Positions 25,242-35,299 of a DNA stretch of 46,470 nucleotides are shown one piece after another (positions within the stretch are counted from its first letter, which is position 1; the number at the start of each line of letters is the position of its first letter). Origin of the DNA: Pseudomonas sp. (lineage in GTDB: Bacteria > Pseudomonadota > Gammaproteobacteria > Pseudomonadales > Pseudomonadaceae). Under the pieces are notes generated by a model. The model saw only the letters and a program-made list of their open reading frames with translations, searched no databases and was not told where the DNA came from. The stretch is from positions 1-46,470 of the forward strand of contig NZ_JAUYNP010000329.1 of NCBI RefSeq assembly GCF_030696055.1. The letters are read 5' to 3'. Both the position numbers and the translations under genes were made by a program.

Positions 25242-25754
25242 TCACTCGGTCGCCGGTTCCAAAACCGTCAACAGCTCCGACAGCCGCTCATCCAGCTGCG
25301 CCAGCTGTGCCGCGGCTATAGGCGCGAGAATCCGCGCTTCGTTGGCGACATGAGCGGTCACCGCGCGGTCGATCAGCTCCAGCCCGGCCGGGGTCAATTG
25401 CACCAGCAGGCTGCGCGCGTCACTGGGGTTGGGCGTGCGACTGACCCAGCCGGCGGCCTCCAGTTGTTGCAGCTGCCGGGTCATGGTGCCGGAGGTGATC
25501 ATCAGGGCCGAGAACAGCGCGGTCGGCGCCAGGCAATGAGGCGCGCCGGAGCGGCGCAGGGTGGCCAGCACATCGAACTCCCAGGCGCTCAGGCCAAAGG
25601 CGCTGAAGACCTTGTCCAGCTCACGCTGCAGCAGCGCCGAGCAGCGCTTGATCCGGCCAATGGTGCCCATGGGGCTGACGTCCAGATCCGGGCGCTCGCG
25701 CCGCCACTGTTGAAGAATCATGTCGACCGCATCGGCCTGGCGCTGGATTGCCAT
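25242..25754 (-). CDS. MarR family transcriptional regulator
   Basis: 170 residues, winged helix of the MarR type: FGLSAWEFDVLATLRRSGAP, then LFSALMITSGTMTRQLQQLEAAGWV as the recognition region, and the wing RTPNPSDARSLLVQLTPAG. It probably represses the divergent EamA/nitroreductase operon, with two palindromes in the shared gap as likely operators. The SD GAGGTGAG precedes the ATG. Inducing ligand unknown. Confidence 0.93.
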   Translation of the reverse strand: MAIQRQADAVDMILQQWRRERPDLDVSPMGTIGRIKRCSALLQRELDKVFSAFGLSAWEFDVLATLRRSGAPHCLAPTALFSALMITSGTMTRQLQQLEAAGWVSRTPNPSDARSLLVQLTPAGLELIDRAVTAHVANEARILAPIAAAQLAQLDERLSELLTVLEPATE

Positions 25755-25771
25755 TTGCTCACCTCTCGAAG

Positions 25772-25795
25772 ATTTATCTTGAACTCAAGATAAAT
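25772..25795. promoter_or_regulatory. MarR operator 1 (perfect palindrome)
   Basis: ATTTATCTTGA-AC-TCAAGATAAAT, perfect 11-bp arms in the MarR/EamA divergent gap, 18 bp before the marR start codon. Confidence 0.8.
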
Positions 25796-25811
25796 CACTA
25801 CTAGCCTCTAG

Positions 25812-25833
25812 TTTATCTTGAATGCGAGATAAA
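25812..25833. promoter_or_regulatory. MarR operator 2 (near-perfect palindrome)
   Basis: TTTATCTTG-AATG-CGAGATAAA, a second copy of the operator-1 half-site with one mismatch. It ends three bases before the EamA ATG, so binding would cover the ribosome-binding region. Confidence 0.78.
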
Positions 25834-25836
25834 TAC

Positions 25837-26772
25837 ATGGGCAAGTTAAGCACCCGCAGCTCCTGGCTGGATGTCCTGAGCACGGCGCTGGCCCCGGCCA
25901 TCTGGGGCTCGACCTATATAGTCACCACCGAACTGTTGCCGCCGGACCGGCCCTTTACCGCCGCCTTGCTGCGCGCGCTGCCGGCCGGCCTGTTGCTGGT
26001 GCTGTACAGCCGGCATCTGCCCAAGCGCGCCGATTGGCTGCGCCTGCTGATCCTGGCGGCGCTGAATATCGGCTTCTTCCAGGCCCTGCTGTTTGTCGCC
26101 GCCTACCGTTTGCCCGGCGGCCTGGCTGCCGTGGTCGGGGCCATCCAACCGCTGCTGATGACGGGCCTGGTGTGGACGCTGGACCGCCAGCGTCCTGCTT
26201 ATCTGGCAGTCGGCGCCAGCGTGCTGGGGATAGTCGGGATGGCCGCGCTGCTGCTAGCGCCGGGCGCCTCCTGGGACCCGCTCGGCATAGCCGCGGCCTT
26301 TATCGGCACCGCCTGCATGGCGGCCGGCAACTACCTGACGCGGCGCTGGCAGCCGGCGCTACCGCTGCTGGCCTTTACCGGCTGGCAGCTACTGGTGGGC
26401 GGCCTGTTGCTGCTGCCGGTGGCCTGGTTGGTCGATCCGCCGCTACCGAGCCTAAGCCTCAGCCAGTGGCTGGGTTACGCCTACCTGTCGCTGTTCGGCG
26501 CGCTGCTGGCCTATGGGTTGTGGTTTCGCGGGATTGCCCGGTTGGCGCCGGTGGCGGTGTCCTCCCTGGGTTTGCTCAGCCCGCTGGTGGCCGTGCTGCT
26601 GGGCTGGGCGCTGCTGGGGCAGAGCATCACCGGCCTGGCGCTGCTGGGGCTGATCACCGTGCTGGGCAGTATCCTCGCGGTGCAATGGGCCTCAACCCCA
26701 GGCGCGCCGGCCAAGAAAAAACCAACCGATTCACCCACTCTAGAAACCCCTGTGCAACGGAGAATGCTATGA
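25837..26772 (+). CDS. EamA/DMT family transporter
   Basis: 311 residues with about ten hydrophobic helices in two EamA repeats (LAPAIWGSTYIVTTELLPP at the start; LSLFGALLAYGLWFRGIARL in the second repeat). A drug/metabolite exporter of the inner membrane. The ATG at 25837 (MGKLSTRSS) is preferred over the track's 25822, which lies within operator 2; the SD is weak (GAGA). The stop overlaps the nitroreductase start by 4 bp, so the two are cotranscribed. Regulated by the adjacent MarR by context. Substrate unknown. Confidence 0.9.
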   Translation: MGKLSTRSSWLDVLSTALAPAIWGSTYIVTTELLPPDRPFTAALLRALPAGLLLVLYSRHLPKRADWLRLLILAALNIGFFQALLFVAAYRLPGGLAAVVGAIQPLLMTGLVWTLDRQRPAYLAVGASVLGIVGMAALLLAPGASWDPLGIAAAFIGTACMAAGNYLTRRWQPALPLLAFTGWQLLVGGLLLLPVAWLVDPPLPSLSLSQWLGYAYLSLFGALLAYGLWFRGIARLAPVAVSSLGLLSPLVAVLLGWALLGQSITGLALLGLITVLGSILAVQWASTPGAPAKKKPTDSPTLETPVQRRML

Positions 26773-27386
26773 ACACTGCCATCAAGGAGCTTATCGAATC
26801 ACGGGTTTCCACCACCCGTTACCAGGCCGGTCGCGATCTGCCCGAGCCGCTTATCCGCGAGCTGGTGCAGCTGGCCACCCGTGCGCCTACGGCCTACAAC
26901 CTGCAGAACTGGAAATTTATCGCGGTGCGTTCGGACGCTGCCAAGGCCCGCCTGCATGCCGTGGCCTACCAGCAGCGCCAGGTCCTGGATGCCCCCGTGA
27001 CCTTTATCATCTGCGGCACCCTGGCGGCCCACGAGACCTTGCCGCAGAGGCTGCAGCCCTCAGTCGACGCCGGCATCCTGCCGCCCGCCACCCTTGATGG
27101 CTGGGTGGCCATGGCCAGCGAATCGCACGCGGGCAATCCGCAGCTGCAGCGCGACGAGGCGCTGCGTTCGGCCTCCCTCACCGCCATGACCCTGATGCTG
27201 GCGGCGCAAGGCATGGGCCTGGCCAGCGGGGCCATGAGCGGCTTCGATGCCGAAGGCGTGGCGCGGGAGTTCGGCCTGGCGGCCAATGAGCTGCCGGTCA
27301 TGCTGGTCACCACCGGCTACCCGGCCGCCGGCAACTGGCCGCAAAAAGTGCGCAGGCCACTGCATGAGGTGCTGGCGTTCGCCTAA
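26769..27386 (+). CDS. Nitroreductase family protein
   Basis: 205 residues. The FMN-binding start SRVSTTRYQAGRDLP, the ATRAPTAYNLQNWKF region and LMLAAQGMGLASGAMSGFD fit the NfsB/nitroreductase fold. It reduces nitro compounds or quinones with NAD(P)H. Encoded in an operon with an EamA exporter, overlapping by ATGA. The operon plausibly answers a toxic aromatic compound sensed by MarR. GGAG lies just upstream. Its stop codon abuts the MITE. Confidence 0.92.
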   Translation: MNTAIKELIESRVSTTRYQAGRDLPEPLIRELVQLATRAPTAYNLQNWKFIAVRSDAAKARLHAVAYQQRQVLDAPVTFIICGTLAAHETLPQRLQPSVDAGILPPATLDGWVAMASESHAGNPQLQRDEALRSASLTAMTLMLAAQGMGLASGAMSGFDAEGVAREFGLAANELPVMLVTTGYPAAGNWPQKVRRPLHEVLAFA

Positions 27387-27526
27387 GAAGCTGTCTCGGA
27401 TCTGCTGCGCGTCGGCGATACTGCGTTAAAAACAGCCTCGGAATGCTCATTTACAGCCAGTAAACTCCGCTTCCTCGGCTGTTTTTGCCTTGTCTCGCTC
27501 TAGCTCGCGAGATCCGAAACAGCTTC
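27387..27526. mobile_element. MITE-like element, 140 bp
   Basis: The ends GAAGCTGTCTCGGATC and GATCCGAAACAGCTTC are inverted copies. Inside, AAAAACAGCCTCGGAA pairs with TTCCTCGGCTGTTTTT. It starts directly after the nitroreductase stop TAA, and TAA also follows the right end (possible 3-bp target duplication). Too short to code for anything. Confidence 0.75.
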
Positions 27527-27564
27527 TAAGCGCCAGCGCTTACCGACAAGGGGCGCAGCGCGTG

Positions 27565-27867
27565 CTATTGCGCCCGCTGCGCCAAGGACAGCTCGCGCAC
27601 ATTGCTCGGCCGCTGGCTGAGGAAACGGGTGCAGCTGACGCGCAGAAAGGAGGCGAAGTTGACCACTTCGCCGCGGTACTCCATGACCTCGTCATACAGC
27701 TTGCTGATCAGCTGGTTGGTGGTCATGCCGTCGACTTCGGCGATCTCGCGCAGGATGTCCCAGAACTGGTTTTCCAGCCGCAGGGTGGTGACCACGCCGC
27801 GGATGCGCAACGAGCGCGAGCGCGACTCATAGAGAATCGGGTCGGCTTTGACATAGAGTTCGCACAT
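27565..27867 (-). CDS. Ribbon-helix-helix domain protein
   Basis: 100 residues from MCELYVKADPILYE. RSRSLRIRGVVTTLRLENQFWDILREIAEVDGMTTNQLISKLYDE reads as a ribbon-helix-helix DNA-binding or Arc-like domain (the TTLRLEN strand then two helices). It could be a transcription factor; targets unknown. GAGGGG lies six bases before the ATG at 27867, so the track start at 27882 is not used. Confidence 0.8.
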   Translation of the reverse strand: MCELYVKADPILYESRSRSLRIRGVVTTLRLENQFWDILREIAEVDGMTTNQLISKLYDEVMEYRGEVVNFASFLRVSCTRFLSQRPSNVRELSLAQRAQ

Positions 27868-27976
27868 GCTATTGCCCCTCATCTATTGAACAGGTTTAAG
27901 GGCGCGTGAATGCCCCGGCCCGCGGCACCTGAACAGGTGGAACCTACTGCACAGCTGCCCGCCACAAGCCCGAGCA

Positions 27977-28258
27977 TTACCAGCGGAAGGGCAGCCAGCT
28001 AAACCAGCCGAAGCCGGGCCAGGCTTTACGTACCTGGCGCAGGCATTCCTTGAGCAAGGCCTTTTGCGCGGAGTTAAGCGGCCGACATTCTTTGCGGATG
28101 GCCAGCACCGCTACACCCAGCTCGGCAATAAGCTCCGATGAAGTGGTCCAGGTGCCATCGAGAATGCTTTCCAGACGGCTGCCGTGAGCGCTAAAGCCGC
28201 TCTCCTTTAAAGCCGCTGCCAACGCATAGAACGGCTCAGAGCTTACAGCTTCGGGCAT
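27977..28258 (-). CDS. Conserved hypothetical protein
   Basis: 93 residues; MPEAVSSEPFYALAAALKES at the start, WPGFGWFSWLPFRW at the end. Mostly helical, no signal or metal motif. No family recognised. It stands between the RHH gene and the PfpI-like gene, all on the minus strand but without tight spacing. Confidence 0.6.
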   Translation of the reverse strand: MPEAVSSEPFYALAAALKESGFSAHGSRLESILDGTWTTSSELIAELGVAVLAIRKECRPLNSAQKALLKECLRQVRKAWPGFGWFSWLPFRW

Positions 28259-28321
28259 ATATCACGCCTAACCAGTACGCGGGGAACAGCGCACTGCCGC
28301 CCCACCGCTAGAAGCAAAGCC

Positions 28322-28903
28322 TTAGAGGCTGATCACGGTGCCCAAGAGCAGCAGAAAAGCCGCCAACCAGTTCGGGTGCGCCGGCCAGGCCGGAGCGGTG
28401 ACCAGATTGCCTTGCACATGGGCCTGATCCACGGCTATGTCGATATAGCTACCGCCGGCCAGTTTCACTTCCGGAGCGCAGGCCGGATAGGCGCTGCATT
28501 CGCGGCCTTCGAGCACGCCCGCCGCCGCCAATAGCTGAGCGCCGTGGCACACCGCGGCGATGGGCTTTTTGGCTTTATCGAAGGCCTGCACCAGTTCCAA
28601 CACCTGGGCGTTCAGGCGCAGGTACTCGGGGGCGCGGCCACCGGGGATCAACAGGGCGTCGTAGTCTTCGGCCTTGACCCGGGCGAAGTCGAAATTCAGG
28701 GCGAAGTTGTGCCCGGGCTTTTCGCTGTAGGTCTGCTCGCCTTCGAAGTCGTGGATGGCGGTGCGCACACTTTGCCCGGCGGTCTTATCCGGGCAGACCG
28801 CATGCACATGGTGACCGACCATCAGCAGCGCCTGAAACGGCACCATGACTTCGTAGTCTTCCACGTAATCGCCAACCAGCATCAGAATCTTTTTCGCCGC
28901 CAT
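28322..28903 (-). CDS. DJ-1/PfpI family protein
   Basis: 193 residues, one DJ-1/PfpI domain. The nucleophile elbow is [13 protein letters not shown] (Cys about 118) and the acid-side loop [13 protein letters not shown] is intact. An earlier [20 protein letters not shown] contains the conserved Glu. Family members act as protease/deglycase or stress-protection enzymes; the substrate is unknown. Confidence 0.92.
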   Translation of the reverse strand: MAAKKILMLVGDYVEDYEVMVPFQALLMVGHHVHAVCPDKTAGQSVRTAIHDFEGEQTYSEKPGHNFALNFDFARVKAEDYDALLIPGGRAPEYLRLNAQVLELVQAFDKAKKPIAAVCHGAQLLAAAGVLEGRECSAYPACAPEVKLAGGSYIDIAVDQAHVQGNLVTAPAWPAHPNWLAAFLLLLGTVISL

Positions 28904-29006
28904 ATGCCTGCTCCCTCTAGTGGTTTGAGTAGCTTTCAGTGTCGTACCGCCACGCCCTGTGCGGGTAATAGCTGGGTACTACAGGACGAAAAACTGATAG
29001 GCGGTC

Positions 29007-29047
29007 TATCGCGGTTGCAGTCGCGTCCAGGCCGCGACTGCAACCGA
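29007..29047. terminator. Strong hairpin without U-run
   Basis: CGGTTGCAGTCGCG-TCCAGG-CCGCGACTGCAACCG, a long nearly perfect stem just past the end of the minus-strand gene 29053-29466 and about 105 bp upstream of the PfpI-like gene. No run of T follows on either strand, so it may be a REP-like hairpin or an RNA-stabilising structure and not an intrinsic terminator. Confidence 0.45.
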
Positions 29048-29052
29048 ATACC

Positions 29053-29466
29053 TTAGTCCAGCACCTCTTCATCACGGATCAGCACATAGGTGCAGCCGCT
29101 GTCGTCCTCCAGGTAGTCATGCACGTAATACATCAGCACCTCGCCCAGGCCCGGCATGGTCGCCACATAGTCGCCCACATCCACGGTGAAATACGCTGTC
29201 GAGCCCGGTTTGGCTTCGCATTCGATGCGCGCGTTAAGAAACAACTCGGGCTCGCTGTCGCCGAAGTACTCCTCGCGCTCGGCCGCGTCCCAATCCGCCG
29301 GGGCCTGGAACTGGCCGCTAAACAGGATCTTGGCGTCGCCCAGATCGATTTCCTCGGCTTGCGGGTCCTTGTCATCGGCGCGGTAGACCGTGCAGTCCTG
29401 CGCCTCGGGGTTTTGCACAATGGCCAGACGGGCCGCCAGTTGTTGCTCAGTATCCATAGGGGGCAT
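29053..29466 (-). CDS. Conserved acidic hypothetical protein
   Basis: 137 residues from MPPMDTEQQLAARLA. Very acidic; no signal peptide. LYFGD/YFGDSEPELFLNARIECEA and ATMPGLGEVLMYYVHDYLEDD are the recognisable stretches, but no known family comes to mind. The ATG at 29466 has GGAG seven bases upstream; the track's start at 29526 has no support. The ~180 bp upstream of it (29527-29709) is non-coding and AT-richer, probably its promoter. Confidence 0.65.
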   Translation of the reverse strand: MPPMDTEQQLAARLAIVQNPEAQDCTVYRADDKDPQAEEIDLGDAKILFSGQFQAPADWDAAEREEYFGDSEPELFLNARIECEAKPGSTAYFTVDVGDYVATMPGLGEVLMYYVHDYLEDDSGCTYVLIRDEEVLD

Positions 29467-29709
29467 AGCTATCTCCGAGCGTATGGCGCTTAAGGGCATG
29501 TTTTGCTGCTGACGCAGAAAAGGCAAAGCACTGCGAAAGGAAAACGCAGGCTAAGCCCGAGATAAATATTTTGCGACTTAATTTAGCGTTAAGCCTGGCA
29601 ATCGAGACTCGCAGCCAAGTTCACAGACGGGGTTCCAGTCGTGCGACTGCCTTGGGTGTAGCCAGACCGCGAGCCGCCGCTCAGCCTTTACCTGGCGCAG
29701 GACCGCGGG

Positions 29710-30483
29710 TTAGCGCGGCGACGTCCCTCGGCGCTGCGCCCGCTCTTCGCGGCGCGCCTGTTGCTGTACTTCGGCCAGCACTTCCTGCACATAGTCGATA
29801 TGCCGGTTGGAGAGTTGCCGGGCGTCTTCGGCGCGGCCCTCGATAATCGCCTGGTAGAGCGCGCGGTGCTGCTCGATCAGCATGTCGCGAGTCTCGTCGC
29901 GCTGGGCGTACATGCCGCCGATATTGGTCAGCACGTTGCGCTTGAGCAGGTCGAACAGGCCGCGGATGGTGTGCAGCAGCACGGCGTTGTGGCTGGCTTC
30001 GGCGATGGCCAGGTGGAAATTGGCATCGGCGGCGCCCTCCTCGGCGCGGCTCACCTTGCCGCTGCGGCTGTAGCAGTCCTGCAGCGCGGCGAAGGCCTCG
30101 CCCAGGCGCTGACGATCCGGCTCGGTGGCGCGCTGGGCGGCATAGAAGGCGCAGGAACCTTCCAGGGTGTGGCGAAATTCCAGCAGATCGCGCTGGGCCT
30201 CCGGGTTGCTTTCCAGCAGGTGCAGCAGCGGGTCGCTAAAGGTTGAGCCGAGGGACTCGGCCACATAGTTGCCGCCGCCCTGACGGCTGACCAGCAAGCC
30301 CTTGGCCGCCAGCTTCTGCATCGCCTCGCGCAACGAGGGCCGCGACACGCCGAACTGCTCGGCCAGCACCCGCTCGGCCGGCAGCCGCTCGCCGGCCTTC
30401 AGCGTGCCTTCCAGGATCATGGTTTCCAGCTGACTGACGATGTCATCCGACAAACGGCGCTGGCGCACCTGACCTACTTCCAT
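29710..30483 (-). CDS. lldR: FadR/GntR regulator, LldR-type lactate repressor
   Basis: 257 residues. N-terminal GntR winged helix: LSDDIVSQLETMILEGTL then LAEQFGVSRPSLREAMQKLAAKGLL. C-terminal FCD ligand domain with ADANFHLAIAEASHN and the metal/ligand His residues. Divergent from lldD; a perfect LldR-type operator lies between. In Pseudomonas LldR represses lactate-utilisation genes and is released by lactate. The track's first codon is a GTG at 30492; the ATG at 30483 (MEVGQVRQRR) has GGAG upstream. Confidence 0.9.
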   Translation of the reverse strand: MEVGQVRQRRLSDDIVSQLETMILEGTLKAGERLPAERVLAEQFGVSRPSLREAMQKLAAKGLLVSRQGGGNYVAESLGSTFSDPLLHLLESNPEAQRDLLEFRHTLEGSCAFYAAQRATEPDRQRLGEAFAALQDCYSRSGKVSRAEEGAADANFHLAIAEASHNAVLLHTIRGLFDLLKRNVLTNIGGMYAQRDETRDMLIEQHRALYQAIIEGRAEDARQLSNRHIDYVQEVLAEVQQQARREERAQRRGTSPR

Positions 30484-30649
30484 AACCCGCACTCCACTGG
30501 TTTTACCACCTCAAACGCCGGCATGCGGCCCTTTCCCGGCCAGCCTATAGCGCCGCCACAAGCCAGGCAAGGCGCGGCCCTTAGGCCCAAGTGGCACGCC
30601 GGCCAATTGACAACGGCGCACCCGCACTTTTACTCTGGCCAGGCCATTA

Positions 30650-30674
30650 TGTAAATTGGTATTACCAATTTACA
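30650..30674. promoter_or_regulatory. LldR operator (perfect 25-bp palindrome)
   Basis: TGTAAATTGGTA-T-TACCAATTTACA. The core AATTGGTATTACCAATT matches the AATTGGTnnnACCAATT type bound by LldR-like FadR regulators. It sits between lldR and lldD. Confidence 0.85.
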
Positions 30675-30861
30675 GCGAATTGCGGCCCGGCACGCCGCCA
30701 CCCGCCTGCGAGTGCGCCCGAGCCGCAACCGCAGCGCCACTAACAACACTGACCTCAGGCTGCGACTGCGCGCCCTCTACCATTTCTGCCGGGTCTCGCT
30801 CCAGCTCGCCAGAGCCGGCTGCAACTACCCAGCGCTACCACTTGCATCGGTAAGAACCGCC

Positions 30862-32007
30862 ATGATCATTGCCGCCGCCACCGACTACCGCGCCGCCGCC
30901 CAACGCAGGCTGCCGCCGTTCCTGTTCCACTACATAGACGGCGGCGCCTATGCCGAGCACACGCTTATGCGCAACGTCGCGGACCTGGCCGAGATCGCCC
31001 TGCGCCAGCGCGTACTCAGGAACATGTCCGAGCTAAGCCTGGAAACCCGCCTATTCAATGAAACCCTGGCCATGCCGGTGGCCCTGGCCCCGGTCGGCCT
31101 GGCCGGCATGTTCGCCCGGCGCGGCGAAGTGCAGGCGGCCAAGGCGGCGGCAGCCAAGGGCGTGCCCTTTACCCTGTCCACCGTATCGGTGTGCCCGATC
31201 GAGGAAGTGGCGCCGGCCATCGACCGGCCCCTGTGGTTCCAGCTCTACGTACTGAAAGACCGCGGCTTTATGAAGAACGCCCTGGAGCGGGCCAAGGCCG
31301 CCGGCGTCACCACCCTGGTGTTCACCGTGGATATGCCGGTGCCCGGCGCGCGTTACCGCGATGCCCACTCCGGCATGAGCGGCCCCAACGCGCCGCTGCG
31401 GCGCATGCTGCAGACCATGACCCACCCGCGCTGGGCCTGGGATGTGGGCCTGCTGGGCAGGCCCCATGACCTGGGCAATATCTCCGCCTACCGTGGCCAC
31501 CCCATTGGCCTGGCCGACTATATCGGCTGGCTGGGCGACAACTTCGACCCCTCGATCTCCTGGCAGGATCTGCAGTGGATTCGCGACTTCTGGGACGGGC
31601 CCATGGTCATCAAGGGCATCCTCGACCCGCAGGACGCCAGGGATGCCGTGAGCTTCGGTGCCGACGGCATAGTGGTGTCCAACCACGGCGGCCGTCAGCT
31701 CGACGGCGTGCTGTCCAGCGCCCGCGCCCTGCCGGCCATCGCCGCTGCGGTGAAAGGCCAGCTGGCGATTCTCGCCGACTCGGGCGTGCGCAGCGGCCTG
31801 GACGTGGTGCGCATGCTAGCCCTGGGCGCCGACTGCGTGCTGCTCGGCCGCGCCTTTATTTACGCCCTGGCCGCCGCCGGCGGCGCGGGGGTGAGCCACC
31901 TGCTGGAGCTGATCGAGAAGGAGATGCGCGTGGCCATGGTGCTGACCGGCGCCAAGTCGATTAGCGAGATCAGCGCCGAATCGCTGGTGCGTGAGCTGGG
32001 CCACTGA
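30862..32007 (+). CDS. lldD: L-lactate dehydrogenase (FMN, quinone-dependent)
   Basis: 381 residues. A membrane-associated flavoenzyme that oxidises L-lactate to pyruvate. The alpha-hydroxy-acid oxidase motif [10 protein letters not shown] with catalytic His is near residue 273, and FMN/substrate residues lie in [11 protein letters not shown] and [13 protein letters not shown]. The track's start at 30712 is upstream; the ATG at 30862 ([14 protein letters not shown]) fits known LldD N-termini. Unlike the common lldP-lldD-dld order, no lactate permease is found between the operator and lldD. A REP pair separates it from the D-lactate dehydrogenase gene. Confidence 0.95.
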   Translation: MIIAAATDYRAAAQRRLPPFLFHYIDGGAYAEHTLMRNVADLAEIALRQRVLRNMSELSLETRLFNETLAMPVALAPVGLAGMFARRGEVQAAKAAAAKGVPFTLSTVSVCPIEEVAPAIDRPLWFQLYVLKDRGFMKNALERAKAAGVTTLVFTVDMPVPGARYRDAHSGMSGPNAPLRRMLQTMTHPRWAWDVGLLGRPHDLGNISAYRGHPIGLADYIGWLGDNFDPSISWQDLQWIRDFWDGPMVIKGILDPQDARDAVSFGADGIVVSNHGGRQLDGVLSSARALPAIAAAVKGQLAILADSGVRSGLDVVRMLALGADCVLLGRAFIYALAAAGGAGVSHLLELIEKEMRVAMVLTGAKSISEISAESLVRELGH

Positions 32008-32028
32008 GCAGGCCGTTGCACCGCCTTT

Positions 32029-32091
32029 GTAGGAGCCAGCTTGCTGGCGATGCTTTTGCAGCCCGCTGATCGCCAGCAAGCTGGCTCCTAC
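32029..32091. repeat. REP inverted pair
   Basis: GTAGGAGCCAGCTTGCTGGCGAT (32029-32051) and ATCGCCAGCAAGCTGGCTCCTAC (32069-32091) are perfect 23-bp arms, the classic Pseudomonas REP unit in inverted pair. It lies inside the probable lldD-dld transcript. Confidence 0.92.
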
Positions 32092-32123
32092 CGACACAGA
32101 ACAGCAGACCTTCCGGAGCCCAT

Positions 32124-34931
<2,808 letters not shown>

Positions 34932-35037
34932 TCCCCAGCCCCGCGGGGCTTTCCCCGGCGAGAAAGCAGACCAACGGCCGCAGCGCACCAGGGGCGCTTT
35001 CTATACTGAAAGCCCAGCCGTTTACAGGAGCACCACC

Positions 35038-35283
35038 ATGCGCCGCCTAGTCGCCTTTCTTGCCACAGCGCTGCTCAGCACCTCGCTCTGGGCCATGCAC
35101 TGCCCAGCCGATATGGCGAAGATCGATGCCCTGCTGAAAAGCGACCCACCGAGCGATGCCGCCGTACTGGCGCAAGTGCGCCAGCTACGCGCCGAAGGCG
35201 AATCCCTGCATAAGGCCGGCGATCACAGCCAATCGCTCAAGGTGCTCGGCAAGGCCCTGAAATTACTCGAAGCCAGTGAATAG
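35038..35283 (+). CDS. Small secreted helical protein
   Basis: 81 residues. Signal peptide RRLVAFLATALLSTSLWA, cleavage predicted near residue 20 before MHCPADM. The mature part is one or two helices, VLAQVRQLRAEGESLHKAGDHSQSLKVLGKALKLLEA, reminiscent of a single TPR. AGGAGCACC precedes the ATG. Predicted periplasmic; function unknown. Its stop lies 17 bp from the end of the convergent sensor kinase gene. Confidence 0.72.
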   Translation: MRRLVAFLATALLSTSLWAMHCPADMAKIDALLKSDPPSDAAVLAQVRQLRAEGESLHKAGDHSQSLKVLGKALKLLEASE

Positions 35284-35299
35284 CCCGAACAGTTGTGAG

